NCBI RefSeq assembly: GCF_001273845.1
Contig: NZ_JHBW01000063.1
Location: 62,001-126,000 of the forward strand
DNA from: Leucobacter musarum subsp. musarum
GTDB taxonomy: Bacteria > Actinomycetota > Actinomycetes > Actinomycetales > Microbacteriaceae
DNA: 64,000 nt
Reading direction: 5' to 3'
The translations under genes and the position numbers were made by a program. Below the pieces are notes generated by a model. It saw nothing but the letters and a program-made list of their open reading frames with translations. It did not search any database and had not been told where the DNA came from. This document shows positions 44,095-53,078 of the stretch, piece after piece (the stretch's first letter is position 1; every line of letters begins with the position of its first letter).

Positions 44095-47000
44095 GTGACC
44101 CCCACTGCAGCCGGCAATGTTGCCCAACCGTCGTCCTCCGAGGCGGCCGGCCAGACCCGACCTCAGGATCTCGCCGATGCCGCGATCGCCCTGGTGCAGC
44201 GGTGGCTGCGCGAGGCCGCGGAGATTCCGGCGGATGCTTCGGCGGCGCGCCTCGCCGGGGTACTCAAAGACCCGAACGGTCTCGCATTCACCGTCGGGTT
44301 CGTTGACGGGGTCGTGCGGCCCGAAGATCTGGGTGCCGCGGCGAAGCGGCTGCGCGAACTCGTGCCGCTCACCCCGTCGTTCCTCCCTGCGCCCATGCGG
44401 GGCGCGATCGGCCTCGGCGGCGCGCTGGCCGCCCCGTTCAAGGGCGCCGTCGTTCCCATCGCCCGTCGCGTGCTGCGCGAGATGGTCAGCCACCTCATCA
44501 TCGATGCGACCGACAGCAAGCTCGGGCCGGCGATCGCGAAGATCAAGCGCGACGACGTGCGATTGAACCTCAATCTGCTGGGTGAGGCGATCCTGGGCGA
44601 GCACGAAGCCGAGCGCCGTCTCGCCGGCACCCACCGACTGCTGGCCCGCGATGATGTCGACTACGTCTCCATCAAGGTGTCGGCGACCGTCGCCCCGCAC
44701 AATCACTGGGCGTTCGACGAAGCCGTGCAGCACATCGAGCACCAGCTGCTACCGCTCTTCGAGCGCGCGAACGCGGCGAGCCCGAAGAAGTTCATCAACC
44801 TCGACATGGAGGAGTACAAGGATCTCGACCTGACCCTCGCCGTGTTCATGCGGATGCTGGATCGCCCCGAGTTCCGCGATCTCGAGGCCGGCATCGTGCT
44901 GCAGGCCTACCTGCCCGATGCGCTCGGGGTGATGATGCGGCTGCAGCAGTGGGCCGCGACCCGCGTGGACGCCGGGGGCGCTCCGATCAAGGTGCGCATC
45001 GTGAAGGGGGCGAACCTGCCGATGGAGCAGGTCGACGCCGCGATGCACGGCTGGCCGGTTGCGACGTGGGGCTCGAAGCAGCAGAGCGACACGAGCTATA
45101 AGGCGGTCATCGACTACGCACTCACCGCTGAGCGCGTGCGCAACGTGCGCATCGGGGTCGCCGGGCACAACCTTTTCGATATTGCGCTCGCGTGGCTGCT
45201 GGCACAGGCGCGCGGCGCGACCTCGGGGATCGAGTTCGAAATGCTGCTCGGCATGGCGACCGGTCAAGCCGAAGCGGTGAAGCGCGAGGTCGGATCGCTG
45301 CTGCTCTACACGCCCGTCGTGCACCCGCAGGAGTTCGATGTCGCGATCGCCTACCTCATTCGCCGCCTCGAGGAGGGCGCGAGCTCCGAGAACTTCATGT
45401 CGGCGGTGTTCGAGCTGAACGATGCTCCGGAACTGTTCGCGCGCGAACAGCAGCGCTTCCTCGCTTCGCTCGCCGACCTCGAAGCGATCACGGCAGACGG
45501 TGCGCCCGAGCACTTCGCGGTGCCCGCCGCGAACCGGCAGCAGGATCGCCGCACCTACGACACTGACGGCGTCGAGGGGCGGGTCGACGCCCGAGTCGCC
45601 GCAGGCCGTTCGGGAGCGTTTGAGAACGTGCCCGATACCGACCCCGATCTGCCGGGCAACCGCGCCTGGGGCCGCGCGATCGCCGACCGCATGGTCGCAT
45701 CGCGCCTCGGCGTCGACCTCGTCGCTGCGGCGGAGGTCGCCGACCGCGATGCGCTCGACGCGATCGTCGCGCGTGGGGTGCAGGCCGCCGAGGGGTGGCA
45801 GGCGCTCGGTGCCGATGAGCGCGCCCGCATCTTGACGCGCGCCGGTGAGCGCCTCGAGGCAAAGCGCGCCGAACTGCTCGAGATCATGGGTGCTGAGTGC
45901 GGCAAGACGCTCGATCAGGGCGACCCGGAGGTGAGCGAAGCCATCGACTTCGCGAACTATTACGCGATGCTCGGGCAGATGCTGCCGCAGGTCGACGGTG
46001 CCGTGTACCAGCCGCAGCGCCTCATCGCGGTGATTCCGCCGTGGAACTTTCCGGTTGCGATTCCGGCGGGCGGCGTGCTCTCGGGCCTCGCTTCAGGGGC
46101 GTCCGTGATCATCAAGCCCGCATCGAATGCCGCGCGCTCGGGCGCCATCATGGTCGAGGCGCTCTGGGAGGCGGGCGTACCCCGCGACGTCCTGCAGCTC
46201 GTGCAGTTCCCCGACCGCGAGCTCGGCTCAGCCCTGGTCGCCGACCCGCGAGTCGATCGGCTGATCCTGACCGGCGCATACGAGACCGCGGCCCGTTTCC
46301 GTGACTTGCGCCCCGATCTGCCGATACTCGCCGAGACCAGCGGTAAAAACGCGATCATCGTCACCCCGAACGCCGACCTCGACCTCGCAGCGAAAGACGT
46401 TGCCCTCTCGGCGTTCGGCCATGCGGGGCAGAAGTGCTCGGCGGCGTCACTCGTGGTCCTCGTCGGCTCGGTGGCGACGTCGAAGCGCTTCCGCGGGCAG
46501 CTGCTCGACGCCGTGCGATCGCTCACCGTCGGCACCCCCGATGACCTCGACACGCAAATGGGCCCCATCATCACGGCACCCGACGGCAAGTTGCTGCGGG
46601 GGCTCACCACGCTCGGGGCGGGTGAGCACTGGCTGATCGAACCGGCGCCCGTCGAGAGCGACCACTCGCTCGCGCGCGATCGACACGGTGCGACGAAACT
46701 GTGGACCCCCGGCGTGCGTGATGGTGTGCGACGGGGTTCGGAATACCACCTCACCGAATACTTCGGGCCGATTCTCGGCATCATGACCGCCGAGACGCTC
46801 GACGAAGCCATCGACCTGGTCAACGACATTGACTACGGACTCACCTCGGGGCTGCACTCGCTCGACCGCGACGATATCGATCTGTGGCTGCGCCGCGTGC
46901 AGGCCGGCAACCTCTACGTGAACCGCGGCATCACCGGCGCGATCGTGCGTCGGCAGAGCTTCGGCGGCTGGAAGAAGTCGGCCATCGGCGCCGGCACCAA

Positions 47001-47697
47001 GGCGGGCGGCCCCAACTACCTGCACGGGCTCGGCGACTGGATCGACGCACCCGTCACTGCTCCGCTGCGCGCCCCGCGCCCACAGGCCGCGCGACTGCTC
47101 ACCGCCGCCGAGCGCGCGGGCGTTGCGGGCACCGAACTCGCGTGGTTGCGCGCGGCGCTCGGCTCAGATGCGCAAGCATGGGACGACGAGTTCGGCGTCG
47201 CCCGAGACGCATCGCAGCTCGGCATCGAGGTCAACGCGCTGCGCTACCTTCCCGTGTCGACCGTGGTGCGCTGGGCTGCGGATGCCGCACCCCACGAAGC
47301 GGTGCGCGTCATCGCCGCCGCGCTCGCCGCAGGGGCCACGCCGCAGGTCAGCACGCCGGTCGCGTTGCCCGCGCCGATCGCTGAAGCGCTCGCTGCAGCA
47401 GGGGTGCACGTCGCGTATGAAGACGCCGAGGCCTGGGCTGCGCGCCTGCGCCGACTCGCCGCCCAGCAGGGGCCCACCGCCGGAGCGCGCGTGCGCATCG
47501 TCGCCGGCGACTCCCGCCCGGCAGAGGCCGCCGCCGTCACCGCCGCAACCGGGGGAGCGCCTGACATCGCCGTCTACGGCGGGGCCGTGGTGTCGGCCGG
47601 CCGCGTCGAGATGCTGCCGCACCTGCACGAACAGGCCGTGTCGATCACCGCGCATCGCTTCGGCACGCCGAATGCGCTGTCGGAGGGGCTGCTGTAG
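44095..47697 (+). CDS. putA: Bifunctional proline dehydrogenase / glutamate-semialdehyde dehydrogenase
   Basis: 1200 residues oxidising proline to glutamate in one protein, using FAD then NAD. The proline dehydrogenase barrel lies about residues 60-440 (KVSATVAPHNHW, DMEEYKDLDLT, RIVKGANLPMEQ). The aldehyde dehydrogenase lies about 520-1000, with AETSGKNAII and the catalytic Cys in GQKCSAASLV. The last 200 residues form an ALDH-like C-terminal extension with no catalytic residues. No N-terminal DNA-binding domain is visible, so it is not a trifunctional PutA. GTG at 44095 follows GGAAAGG by 8 nt and is preferred over GTG at 44068. Confidence 0.9.
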   Translation: MTPTAAGNVAQPSSSEAAGQTRPQDLADAAIALVQRWLREAAEIPADASAARLAGVLKDPNGLAFTVGFVDGVVRPEDLGAAAKRLRELVPLTPSFLPAPMRGAIGLGGALAAPFKGAVVPIARRVLREMVSHLIIDATDSKLGPAIAKIKRDDVRLNLNLLGEAILGEHEAERRLAGTHRLLARDDVDYVSIKVSATVAPHNHWAFDEAVQHIEHQLLPLFERANAASPKKFINLDMEEYKDLDLTLAVFMRMLDRPEFRDLEAGIVLQAYLPDALGVMMRLQQWAATRVDAGGAPIKVRIVKGANLPMEQVDAAMHGWPVATWGSKQQSDTSYKAVIDYALTAERVRNVRIGVAGHNLFDIALAWLLAQARGATSGIEFEMLLGMATGQAEAVKREVGSLLLYTPVVHPQEFDVAIAYLIRRLEEGASSENFMSAVFELNDAPELFAREQQRFLASLADLEAITADGAPEHFAVPAANRQQDRRTYDTDGVEGRVDARVAAGRSGAFENVPDTDPDLPGNRAWGRAIADRMVASRLGVDLVAAAEVADRDALDAIVARGVQAAEGWQALGADERARILTRAGERLEAKRAELLEIMGAECGKTLDQGDPEVSEAIDFANYYAMLGQMLPQVDGAVYQPQRLIAVIPPWNFPVAIPAGGVLSGLASGASVIIKPASNAARSGAIMVEALWEAGVPRDVLQLVQFPDRELGSALVADPRVDRLILTGAYETAARFRDLRPDLPILAETSGKNAIIVTPNADLDLAAKDVALSAFGHAGQKCSAASLVVLVGSVATSKRFRGQLLDAVRSLTVGTPDDLDTQMGPIITAPDGKLLRGLTTLGAGEHWLIEPAPVESDHSLARDRHGATKLWTPGVRDGVRRGSEYHLTEYFGPILGIMTAETLDEAIDLVNDIDYGLTSGLHSLDRDDIDLWLRRVQAGNLYVNRGITGAIVRRQSFGGWKKSAIGAGTKAGGPNYLHGLGDWIDAPVTAPLRAPRPQAARLLTAAERAGVAGTELAWLRAALGSDAQAWDDEFGVARDASQLGIEVNALRYLPVSTVVRWAADAAPHEAVRVIAAALAAGATPQVSTPVALPAPIAEALAAAGVHVAYEDAEAWAARLRRLAAQQGPTAGARVRIVAGDSRPAEAAAVTAATGGAPDIAVYGGAVVSAGRVEMLPHLHEQAVSITAHRFGTPNALSEGLL

Positions 47698-47772
47698 GTC
47701 GCGAGCGGCCGCATCGCCGCGTCGCCGCGCCGTCCGCGACGGCGTCGCCCGCGTCCCCGCCCGCAATCTGCA

Positions 47773-47830
47773 AGCGGGGTCACTTTCGGAGGGTGTCGGC
47801 CACGCCGCACTGTCCGAAAGTGACCCCGCT
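47773..47830. repeat. Dispersed palindromic repeat, copy 2
   Basis: A perfect 18-bp stem (47773-47790 with 47813-47830) encloses a 22-nt loop. The loop matches copy 1 at about 15 of 22 positions, and one stem pair differs from copy 1 by a compensatory change (G-C in copy 1, C-G here). It lies between convergent putA and the TIM-barrel gene. Confidence 0.8.
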
Positions 47831-47874
47831 GCCAGAGGGGGCGGGGCGGAGCCGCGCGTGGCGGCTGGGCCCCG

Positions 47875-48882
47875 CTACAGCGAGGCCTGCAGCGCCGCGT
47901 CGGCGTCGCGCAGCACCTTCGAGGCGACCTCGAGGCCTTCGATGCGGCCGAGCGACACGTCTTCGTGCTCGATGTTGACCAACATCTCGGGGTCGACCTC
48001 GTGAATCGCGCGCAGGAACTCGGTCCAGAATGCGGTGTCGTGCCCCTTGCCGAGCGCGACGAAGTCCCACGCCGACTGCTTCGGCCACTCGTTCGCCCAC
48101 TCTTCGCCGCCCAGGTTCGTGCGCGGTTCGTCGGCTCCGAGACGGCGGAAGGAGTTGTCGAGCACGCCGTTGAGCGCCGCCCACTCGGGGTTCACGCGCA
48201 CGTCCTTCGCCGCGGCGTGAAACACGAGCTCTCCGAGGTGACGAACGACTGCAACGGGGTCCATCTGCTGCCAGAACAGGTGCGACGCGTCGAGCTCGAC
48301 ACCGACGTGGGTCGCGCCGGTCAGCTCGATGAGCTTGTGCACATCGGCCGAGTTGAAGACGAGGTTCTGCGGGTGCAGCTCGAGCGCGACCTTGACCCCG
48401 TGCTCGGAGGCGAAGCGGTCGGTCTCGCGCCAGAACTTCGCAGCCACGTCCCACTGGTAGTCGAGTACGTCGAGCGCGGCCGAATTCCAGGCGTTGACCA
48501 CCCAGTTCACCACGGTCGCGCCGGGCTCGCCCCCGGGCAGCCCCGACATGGTGACCACGCGATCCTGCCCCAACCGCTCGGCGAGCTGGATCGACCGCCG
48601 CACGTCAGCCGCGTGCGCATCGCCGATGGCGGTCTTCGGGTGCAGCGGGTTGCCGTTGCAGTTGAGGCCGGCGATGGAGACGCCGGTGCCTTCGAAGAGC
48701 CCCAAGAAGTCGTCGCGGGCAGCATCGGACTCGAGGATCTGGTCGGCGGTCGGAATGTGCAGCGACGGCAGGAAGCCGCCCGAGTTGAGTTCGATGCCGG
48801 TGAGCCCAAGGTCGCGCACGACCTCGATGGCCTCGGGGAGGCTGCGGTCGTGGAGGATTGCGTTGTAGACGCCGAGTTTCAT
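47875..48882 (-). CDS. Sugar phosphate isomerase/epimerase-like TIM barrel
   Basis: 335-residue AP-endonuclease-2-type TIM barrel. Metal ligands are visible in LELHPQNLVFN, GVELDASHLFWQ and NIEHEDVSLG. It is in an operon with the Gfo/Idh gene upstream (43-bp gap). Pairs of this kind isomerise or eliminate 3-keto sugars, for example in levoglucosan and glycoside pathways. No specific substrate can be read. The last two genes of this strand end at the repeat. Confidence 0.78.
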   Translation of the reverse strand: MKLGVYNAILHDRSLPEAIEVVRDLGLTGIELNSGGFLPSLHIPTADQILESDAARDDFLGLFEGTGVSIAGLNCNGNPLHPKTAIGDAHAADVRRSIQLAERLGQDRVVTMSGLPGGEPGATVVNWVVNAWNSAALDVLDYQWDVAAKFWRETDRFASEHGVKVALELHPQNLVFNSADVHKLIELTGATHVGVELDASHLFWQQMDPVAVVRHLGELVFHAAAKDVRVNPEWAALNGVLDNSFRRLGADEPRTNLGGEEWANEWPKQSAWDFVALGKGHDTAFWTEFLRAIHEVDPEMLVNIEHEDVSLGRIEGLEVASKVLRDADAALQASL

Positions 48883-48925
48883 GGGAGTGCTCGTTTCTGG
48901 GGTGTCAGGTTCGGGGTGTGAATGA

Positions 48926-50116
48926 TCAGCGGACGGCGACCGCTGCGCCGCCGTGGGCTGCCGACTCTGCGACGGCCGCGAGGAACTCCATGTTGTGCAC
49001 GCCTTCGTCGAAGCTCTTGCAGCGCGGCAGCGACTCGGCGGCGGGGATTCCGGCGACCTCTTCGAGGAACGCGCGCGCCTGGTGCACGAACAGATCGTTC
49101 TGGCCGATGCCGACGCCGGGGGCGTCCATCGCCCAGCCGCCCGCGTAGTGCGGGTGCGCCGGGCCGAGCGGAATGGTGCGGTAACCGGCGACATCGGCCT
49201 GCTCGTCGTGCAGCATGACCTCGACCTGCGCCGGGTTGGTCTGCGACCAGCGGGCGGCGCCGCGCGACCCGAAGACCTCGAGGTAGAGGTCGTTCGGGTG
49301 CCCGGCGGCGACGCGCGATACCTCGATCGTGCCGACGCAGTGCGCGAACTCGGCGTTGAACGTGGCGTAGTCGTCGTTCGTGACCGGGGCGGTCTCGTCG
49401 CTGACGTTGCCGCGGCTGTGGCCGACGACCTGGCCGAGCGGCTTCGGGCGCTCGGTGATCGCCGTGTGGAAGCGGCCGCCCGAGACCTCGCGCACGGGGC
49501 CGCACAGGAACTCGGCGATGTAGCTGAGGTGGCTGCCGACGTCGCCGAGGGCACCCGAGCCGGCCGGGCCCTGGTACCGCCAGCTGATGGGGGCGTCGGG
49601 GCGGCAGCCGTAGTCGGTCCAGTAGCGGCCCGAGAAGTGCTGCACGTCGCCGAGACGGCCGTCGTCGATGAGCTTGCGCAGGAAGGCGATGCCCGGGGAG
49701 CGGAGGTAGCTGAAGCCGATGCGCGCGACGGTGCCGTTCGCGTCAGCGGCGCGCGCGGCGTCGGCCATGGCGCGCGCGTCTTCGATCGTGTCGCTGAGGG
49801 GCTTCTCGCAGAGCACGTGCTTACCGGCGGCGAGCAGACCCTCGACGATTTCGCGGTGCAGCGAATTGGCGACGACCACGCTGACGACGTCGGTGTCGTC
49901 GGCCGCGGCGATCTCGCGCCAGTCGGCGACGTGGCGCTCGAATCCGAAGCGCTTCGCGGTCTCTTGCCCGAGTGGTGCGAAGACGTCGCCGATGGCGACG
50001 AGGCGGATTTCGGGGAGCACGGGGGCATAGAGGGTGGAGGCTGCGCGGTAGGCGGCGGCGTGGGCCTTGCCGGCCATGCCGGCTCCGATGACGGCGACGC
50101 CGATGGATGCGTTCAC
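48926..50116 (-). CDS. Gfo/Idh/MocA dehydrogenase (LgdA-like layout)
   Basis: 396 residues, longer than the inositol dehydrogenases here. VAVIGAGMAGKAHAAAYR, GFERHVADW, CEKPLSDT and the GSGALGDVGSH segment match the order of motifs in levoglucosan and other 3-dehydrogenases of glycosides. The GTG at 50116 has GAAAGGA upstream; starts at 50140 or 50182 would run into the operator. It heads an operon with the TIM barrel and is divergent from the LacI gene at 50296, with a TTGGAGCGCTCCAA operator in between. Confidence 0.78.
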   Translation of the reverse strand: MNASIGVAVIGAGMAGKAHAAAYRAASTLYAPVLPEIRLVAIGDVFAPLGQETAKRFGFERHVADWREIAAADDTDVVSVVVANSLHREIVEGLLAAGKHVLCEKPLSDTIEDARAMADAARAADANGTVARIGFSYLRSPGIAFLRKLIDDGRLGDVQHFSGRYWTDYGCRPDAPISWRYQGPAGSGALGDVGSHLSYIAEFLCGPVREVSGGRFHTAITERPKPLGQVVGHSRGNVSDETAPVTNDDYATFNAEFAHCVGTIEVSRVAAGHPNDLYLEVFGSRGAARWSQTNPAQVEVMLHDEQADVAGYRTIPLGPAHPHYAGGWAMDAPGVGIGQNDLFVHQARAFLEEVAGIPAAESLPRCKSFDEGVHNMEFLAAVAESAAHGGAAVAVR

Positions 50117-50168
50117 GGGGTTCCTTTCGAGGGGCTTCATTGCTGCGAGAACGTGGGCGCTGTTAGGG

Positions 50169-50182
50169 TTGGAGCGCTCCAA
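50169..50182. promoter_or_regulatory. LacI-type operator
   Basis: The 14-bp perfect palindrome TTGGAGCGCTCCAA is centred between the divergent Gfo/Idh operon and lacI-like gene at 50296. The central CpG and TTGGA half-sites are typical of LacI-family operators. Confidence 0.75.
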
Positions 50183-50295
50183 TCGAGATTACGGTAACTC
50201 TGGTTCCATGTCCTGTCAATACGGCGCGCGCGGCGCGCTCTGGGGCTCACGTAATCTGAAGCTCGCGTCCAGTCACCTCGACCGAAAGGCACCCC

Positions 50296-51345
50296 ATGCG
50301 ACGACCGACGATCTACGACGTCGCCGAGCGCGCCGGCGTCTCGAAGTCGCTCGTCTCGCTCGTGCTGCGTGATTCGCCGAAGGTGAGCGACGAGAAGCGG
50401 GCCGCCGTGCTCGCGGCCGTGGCTGAGCTCGACTACACGCCGAGTCGCTTGGCGGCCGGCCTCGCGGGCACGCGCACGCGCAGCATCGGCGTGATTATCG
50501 ACGACTTCGCGAACCTGTGGTTCGTCGAGGCTCTCGCGGGTCTGCGCGAAGCCCTCGAATCGGGCGGGTATGCGCTCAGCGTGGCCGATGCCCGGCTGAA
50601 CGCCCATCTGGGCGTCGATCCGATCGATGCCTTTCGTGCGCTGCGCGTCGACGGCATCGTGCTTGCCGGAGAAGCGAGCGCCGAGGCGGTTGCGCGGGTC
50701 GGCGTGCCCGCGGTGGTGCTCGGCACGCGTGCGCTCGTGGCGCCCGACCTCCCGGTGATCGCGAGCGATGAGGTCGAGGGAGGGCGACTGGCCACCCAGC
50801 ACCTGCTCGAACTCGGGCATCGGCGCATCGCCTGCGTCTCTGGCCCGGGAGCGAGTGCTGCAGCGCGCGAGCGGGGATACCGCGAGGCGATGGCCGGCGC
50901 CGGCGCCACACCGCGAGTGGTTTCGGCTTCCGCGACCGATGAGGGTGCCGCGCGCGCGGTGTCGGGTGCGCTCTTTGGCCGCGCAGCTGGGCAGCCTGGC
51001 TCAGGCACCGATGCCCCGACCGCGGTGTTCGCCGTAAACGACCCGATGGCGGTTGGTGTGATCGGAGCCGCCCATGAGACAGGGCTCGTGGTGCCCGAAC
51101 ATCTTTCGGTTATGGGCTACGACGACTCCCCGCTTGCTGCCTACGGCATCGTGGCTCTGTCGACGATCAGCGGGGACCCGCGTGAGCTCGGCGAGGCCGC
51201 GGGCGAGGTGCTGCTCGCAGAACTCGGTGCTGGTCGTGCAGCACAGGGTGCGGGCACCGCGGAGGTCACAGGCGATGCCGGATCGCGGATCTTTGTACCT
51301 CAACTCGTCATTCGAGCCTCGACCGCTGCGATGTTGCGCGAGTAG
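50296..51345 (+). CDS. LacI-family transcriptional regulator (first)
   Basis: 349 residues: helix-turn-helix TIYDVAERAGVSKSLVSLVL at the N-terminus, then the periplasmic-binding-protein-like sensor (IGVIIDDFANLWF to the C-terminus). The recognition-helix positions equivalent to LacI 17, 18 and 22 are Lys, Ser and Leu. It probably represses the divergent Gfo/Idh-TIM operon and itself through the palindrome at 50169-50182. The effector is probably a sugar, unknown. Confidence 0.88.
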   Translation: MRRPTIYDVAERAGVSKSLVSLVLRDSPKVSDEKRAAVLAAVAELDYTPSRLAAGLAGTRTRSIGVIIDDFANLWFVEALAGLREALESGGYALSVADARLNAHLGVDPIDAFRALRVDGIVLAGEASAEAVARVGVPAVVLGTRALVAPDLPVIASDEVEGGRLATQHLLELGHRRIACVSGPGASAAARERGYREAMAGAGATPRVVSASATDEGAARAVSGALFGRAAGQPGSGTDAPTAVFAVNDPMAVGVIGAAHETGLVVPEHLSVMGYDDSPLAAYGIVALSTISGDPRELGEAAGEVLLAELGAGRAAQGAGTAEVTGDAGSRIFVPQLVIRASTAAMLRE

Positions 51346-51404
51346 GGTGAAGTTCCGCACCAGTACGGCGCGGAGTACTTCACCGAGTGTCAGGAGAGCT
51401 GCGC

Positions 51405-51830
51405 ATGTCTGAACTGAAGACGAGGCCGACGCAGGCAGACGTTTCTGACTTCTTAGCATCGGCGACGCCGGCCCGGCGGGTTGCTGAGGGCCAGGAACTG
51501 GCGCAGATCTTCCGAGAGGTCACCGGCACAGAACCCGTGATGTGGGGCGCATCGATGGTGGGCTTCGGCTCGTATCGATACGTCTCGCCGTCGAACCCTC
51601 AAACGAGGGGCGACTGGCCGAAAACCGGGTTCTCCCCGCGGAAGGCCAAGCTCACCTTGTACGGTCTCAAGGACCAGCCCGAGGCGGCACCGTTGCTGGC
51701 GAAACTCGGCAAGTACACCGAAGGGGCCGGCTGCATCTACGTGAACAAGCTCGCCGATATTGACGTCGCGGTGCTTCGCGAACTCATTGCCATCGCGTGG
51801 GCGCGCGGTGATGACCCAGTGCCCGCATAA
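51405..51830 (+). CDS. DUF1801 domain protein
   Basis: 141-residue protein of the DUF1801/YdhG type (VTGTEPVMWGASMVGFGSYRYVSPS, GDWPKTGFSPRKAKLTLY), a family of unknown function. ATG at 51405 follows AGGAGAG; GTG at 51387 is in frame but lacks a ribosome binding site of its own. It is inserted between a LacI gene and an unrelated operon and is probably not part of the sugar pathway. Confidence 0.8.
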   Translation: MSELKTRPTQADVSDFLASATPARRVAEGQELAQIFREVTGTEPVMWGASMVGFGSYRYVSPSNPQTRGDWPKTGFSPRKAKLTLYGLKDQPEAAPLLAKLGKYTEGAGCIYVNKLADIDVAVLRELIAIAWARGDDPVPA

Positions 51831-51975
51831 GTCTCTGGGCGCTCCGCGTTCGCGGTGAATGGGATTGCGGAATCGCGCAAGTGCGAATCGCTGATGCCTC
51901 GCGTGCGGCAAGAGAGTTTGAGGGCGGAGTTTCGCGCCGGTTGCCAACGCGTTACACTCGCTTTGTCACATCAAT

Positions 51976-51989
51976 TTAGCTCGTGCTAG
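51976..51989. promoter_or_regulatory. LacI-type operator of the iolG2-hyi operon
   Basis: TTAGCTCGTGCTAG differs at two of 14 positions from the perfect palindrome CTAGCACGTGCTAG at 56290. It lies about 20 bases downstream of a TACACT -10 box (51953-51958), where a repressor would block transcription. Confidence 0.6.
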
Positions 51990-52035
51990 TTCATGGTCAA
52001 CCTGAACCAGCACCCCATCGCAAGGGACCCCCGCA

Positions 52036-53049
52036 ATGACGCAGACCCCCGTCCGCTTCGGACTCATCGGTACCGGCCGCATCGGCCAGGTACACGCCGC
52101 CAGCATCGCCGCGTCGCCGAACGCCACGCTCGCCTGGGTGGCCGACCCGTTCATCGACGGTGCACGCGGCGTCGCCGCGCGCTATGGCGCGACGGCGACC
52201 GAGTCGGCTGAGCAGCTCATCGCCTCCGGCGAGATCGACGCGGTGCTCATCGCCTCGCCGACCCCCACGCACGTCGACCTCATCGAAGCTTCGGTGCGTG
52301 CCGGCCTGCCCGTGCTCTGCGAGAAGCCGATCGACCACGACATCGCGCGCGTCGACGCTCTCAGCCCGCTCGTCGCCGAAGCCGGGGTGCCGGTCGCGCT
52401 CGGCTTCAATCGCCGGTTCGACCCGAACCACGGCGCCGCTCGCGCGCGGGTGCATGCCGGTGAGATCGGCAGCCTGGAGCAGCTGATCATCATCAGCCGC
52501 GATCCCGCAGCTCCGCCCGCCGACTACGTGGGTATCTCGGGTGGCATCTTCCGCGACATGACCATTCACGACTTCGACATGGCGCGCTTCTTCACCGGCG
52601 ACGACGCGATCGTCTCGGTCTCGGCGACCGGCACGCGCACCTTCGACCCGGGCGCCCGCGAGCACGGCGACTTCGACACCGCCGTCGCGACCCTGCGTAC
52701 GGCAAGCGGTGCGGTGGTCACGATCGTGAACTCGCGCCACAGCGCGGTCGGCTACGACCAGCGCATCGAGGCGTTCGGCGCGCGCGGCATGCTGCAGGTC
52801 GGCAACCCGCAGACCAATACGGTGGTGGTGTCGACGGCCGATGCGGTCGAGGCGCGCCCCGCCTACCCCGAGTTCTTCTTGGAGCGCTACGCCGAGGCGT
52901 ACTCCGCCGAACTCGAGGAGTTCGTGCGGCTCGTGCGCGGCGAGGCTTCCACCAGCCCGACGTTCGCAGATGGGCGGGCCGCGCTGATCCTCGCCGATGC
53001 CGCGCAGCGCTCCGCCGAAACCGGCGTCGCGGTCGCGGTCGAGCTCTGA
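52036..53049 (+). CDS. Inositol 2-dehydrogenase-like Gfo/Idh oxidoreductase
   Basis: 337 residues. GLIGTGRIGQVHAAS is the NAD loop, CEKPIDHD has the EKP triad, and SGGIFRDMTIHDFDMARFF is the IolG-type active-site helix with the catalytic Asp and His. It is a second iolG-like gene, probably acting on a different inositol isomer or sugar. The operator at 51976 controls it. The hyi-like gene follows after 29 bp. Confidence 0.85.
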   Translation: MTQTPVRFGLIGTGRIGQVHAASIAASPNATLAWVADPFIDGARGVAARYGATATESAEQLIASGEIDAVLIASPTPTHVDLIEASVRAGLPVLCEKPIDHDIARVDALSPLVAEAGVPVALGFNRRFDPNHGAARARVHAGEIGSLEQLIIISRDPAAPPADYVGISGGIFRDMTIHDFDMARFFTGDDAIVSVSATGTRTFDPGAREHGDFDTAVATLRTASGAVVTIVNSRHSAVGYDQRIEAFGARGMLQVGNPQTNTVVVSTADAVEARPAYPEFFLERYAEAYSAELEEFVRLVRGEASTSPTFADGRAALILADAAQRSAETGVAVAVEL

Positions 53050-53078
53050 ACGCCACGGTTCGAGCGCAGGATCGCCTG

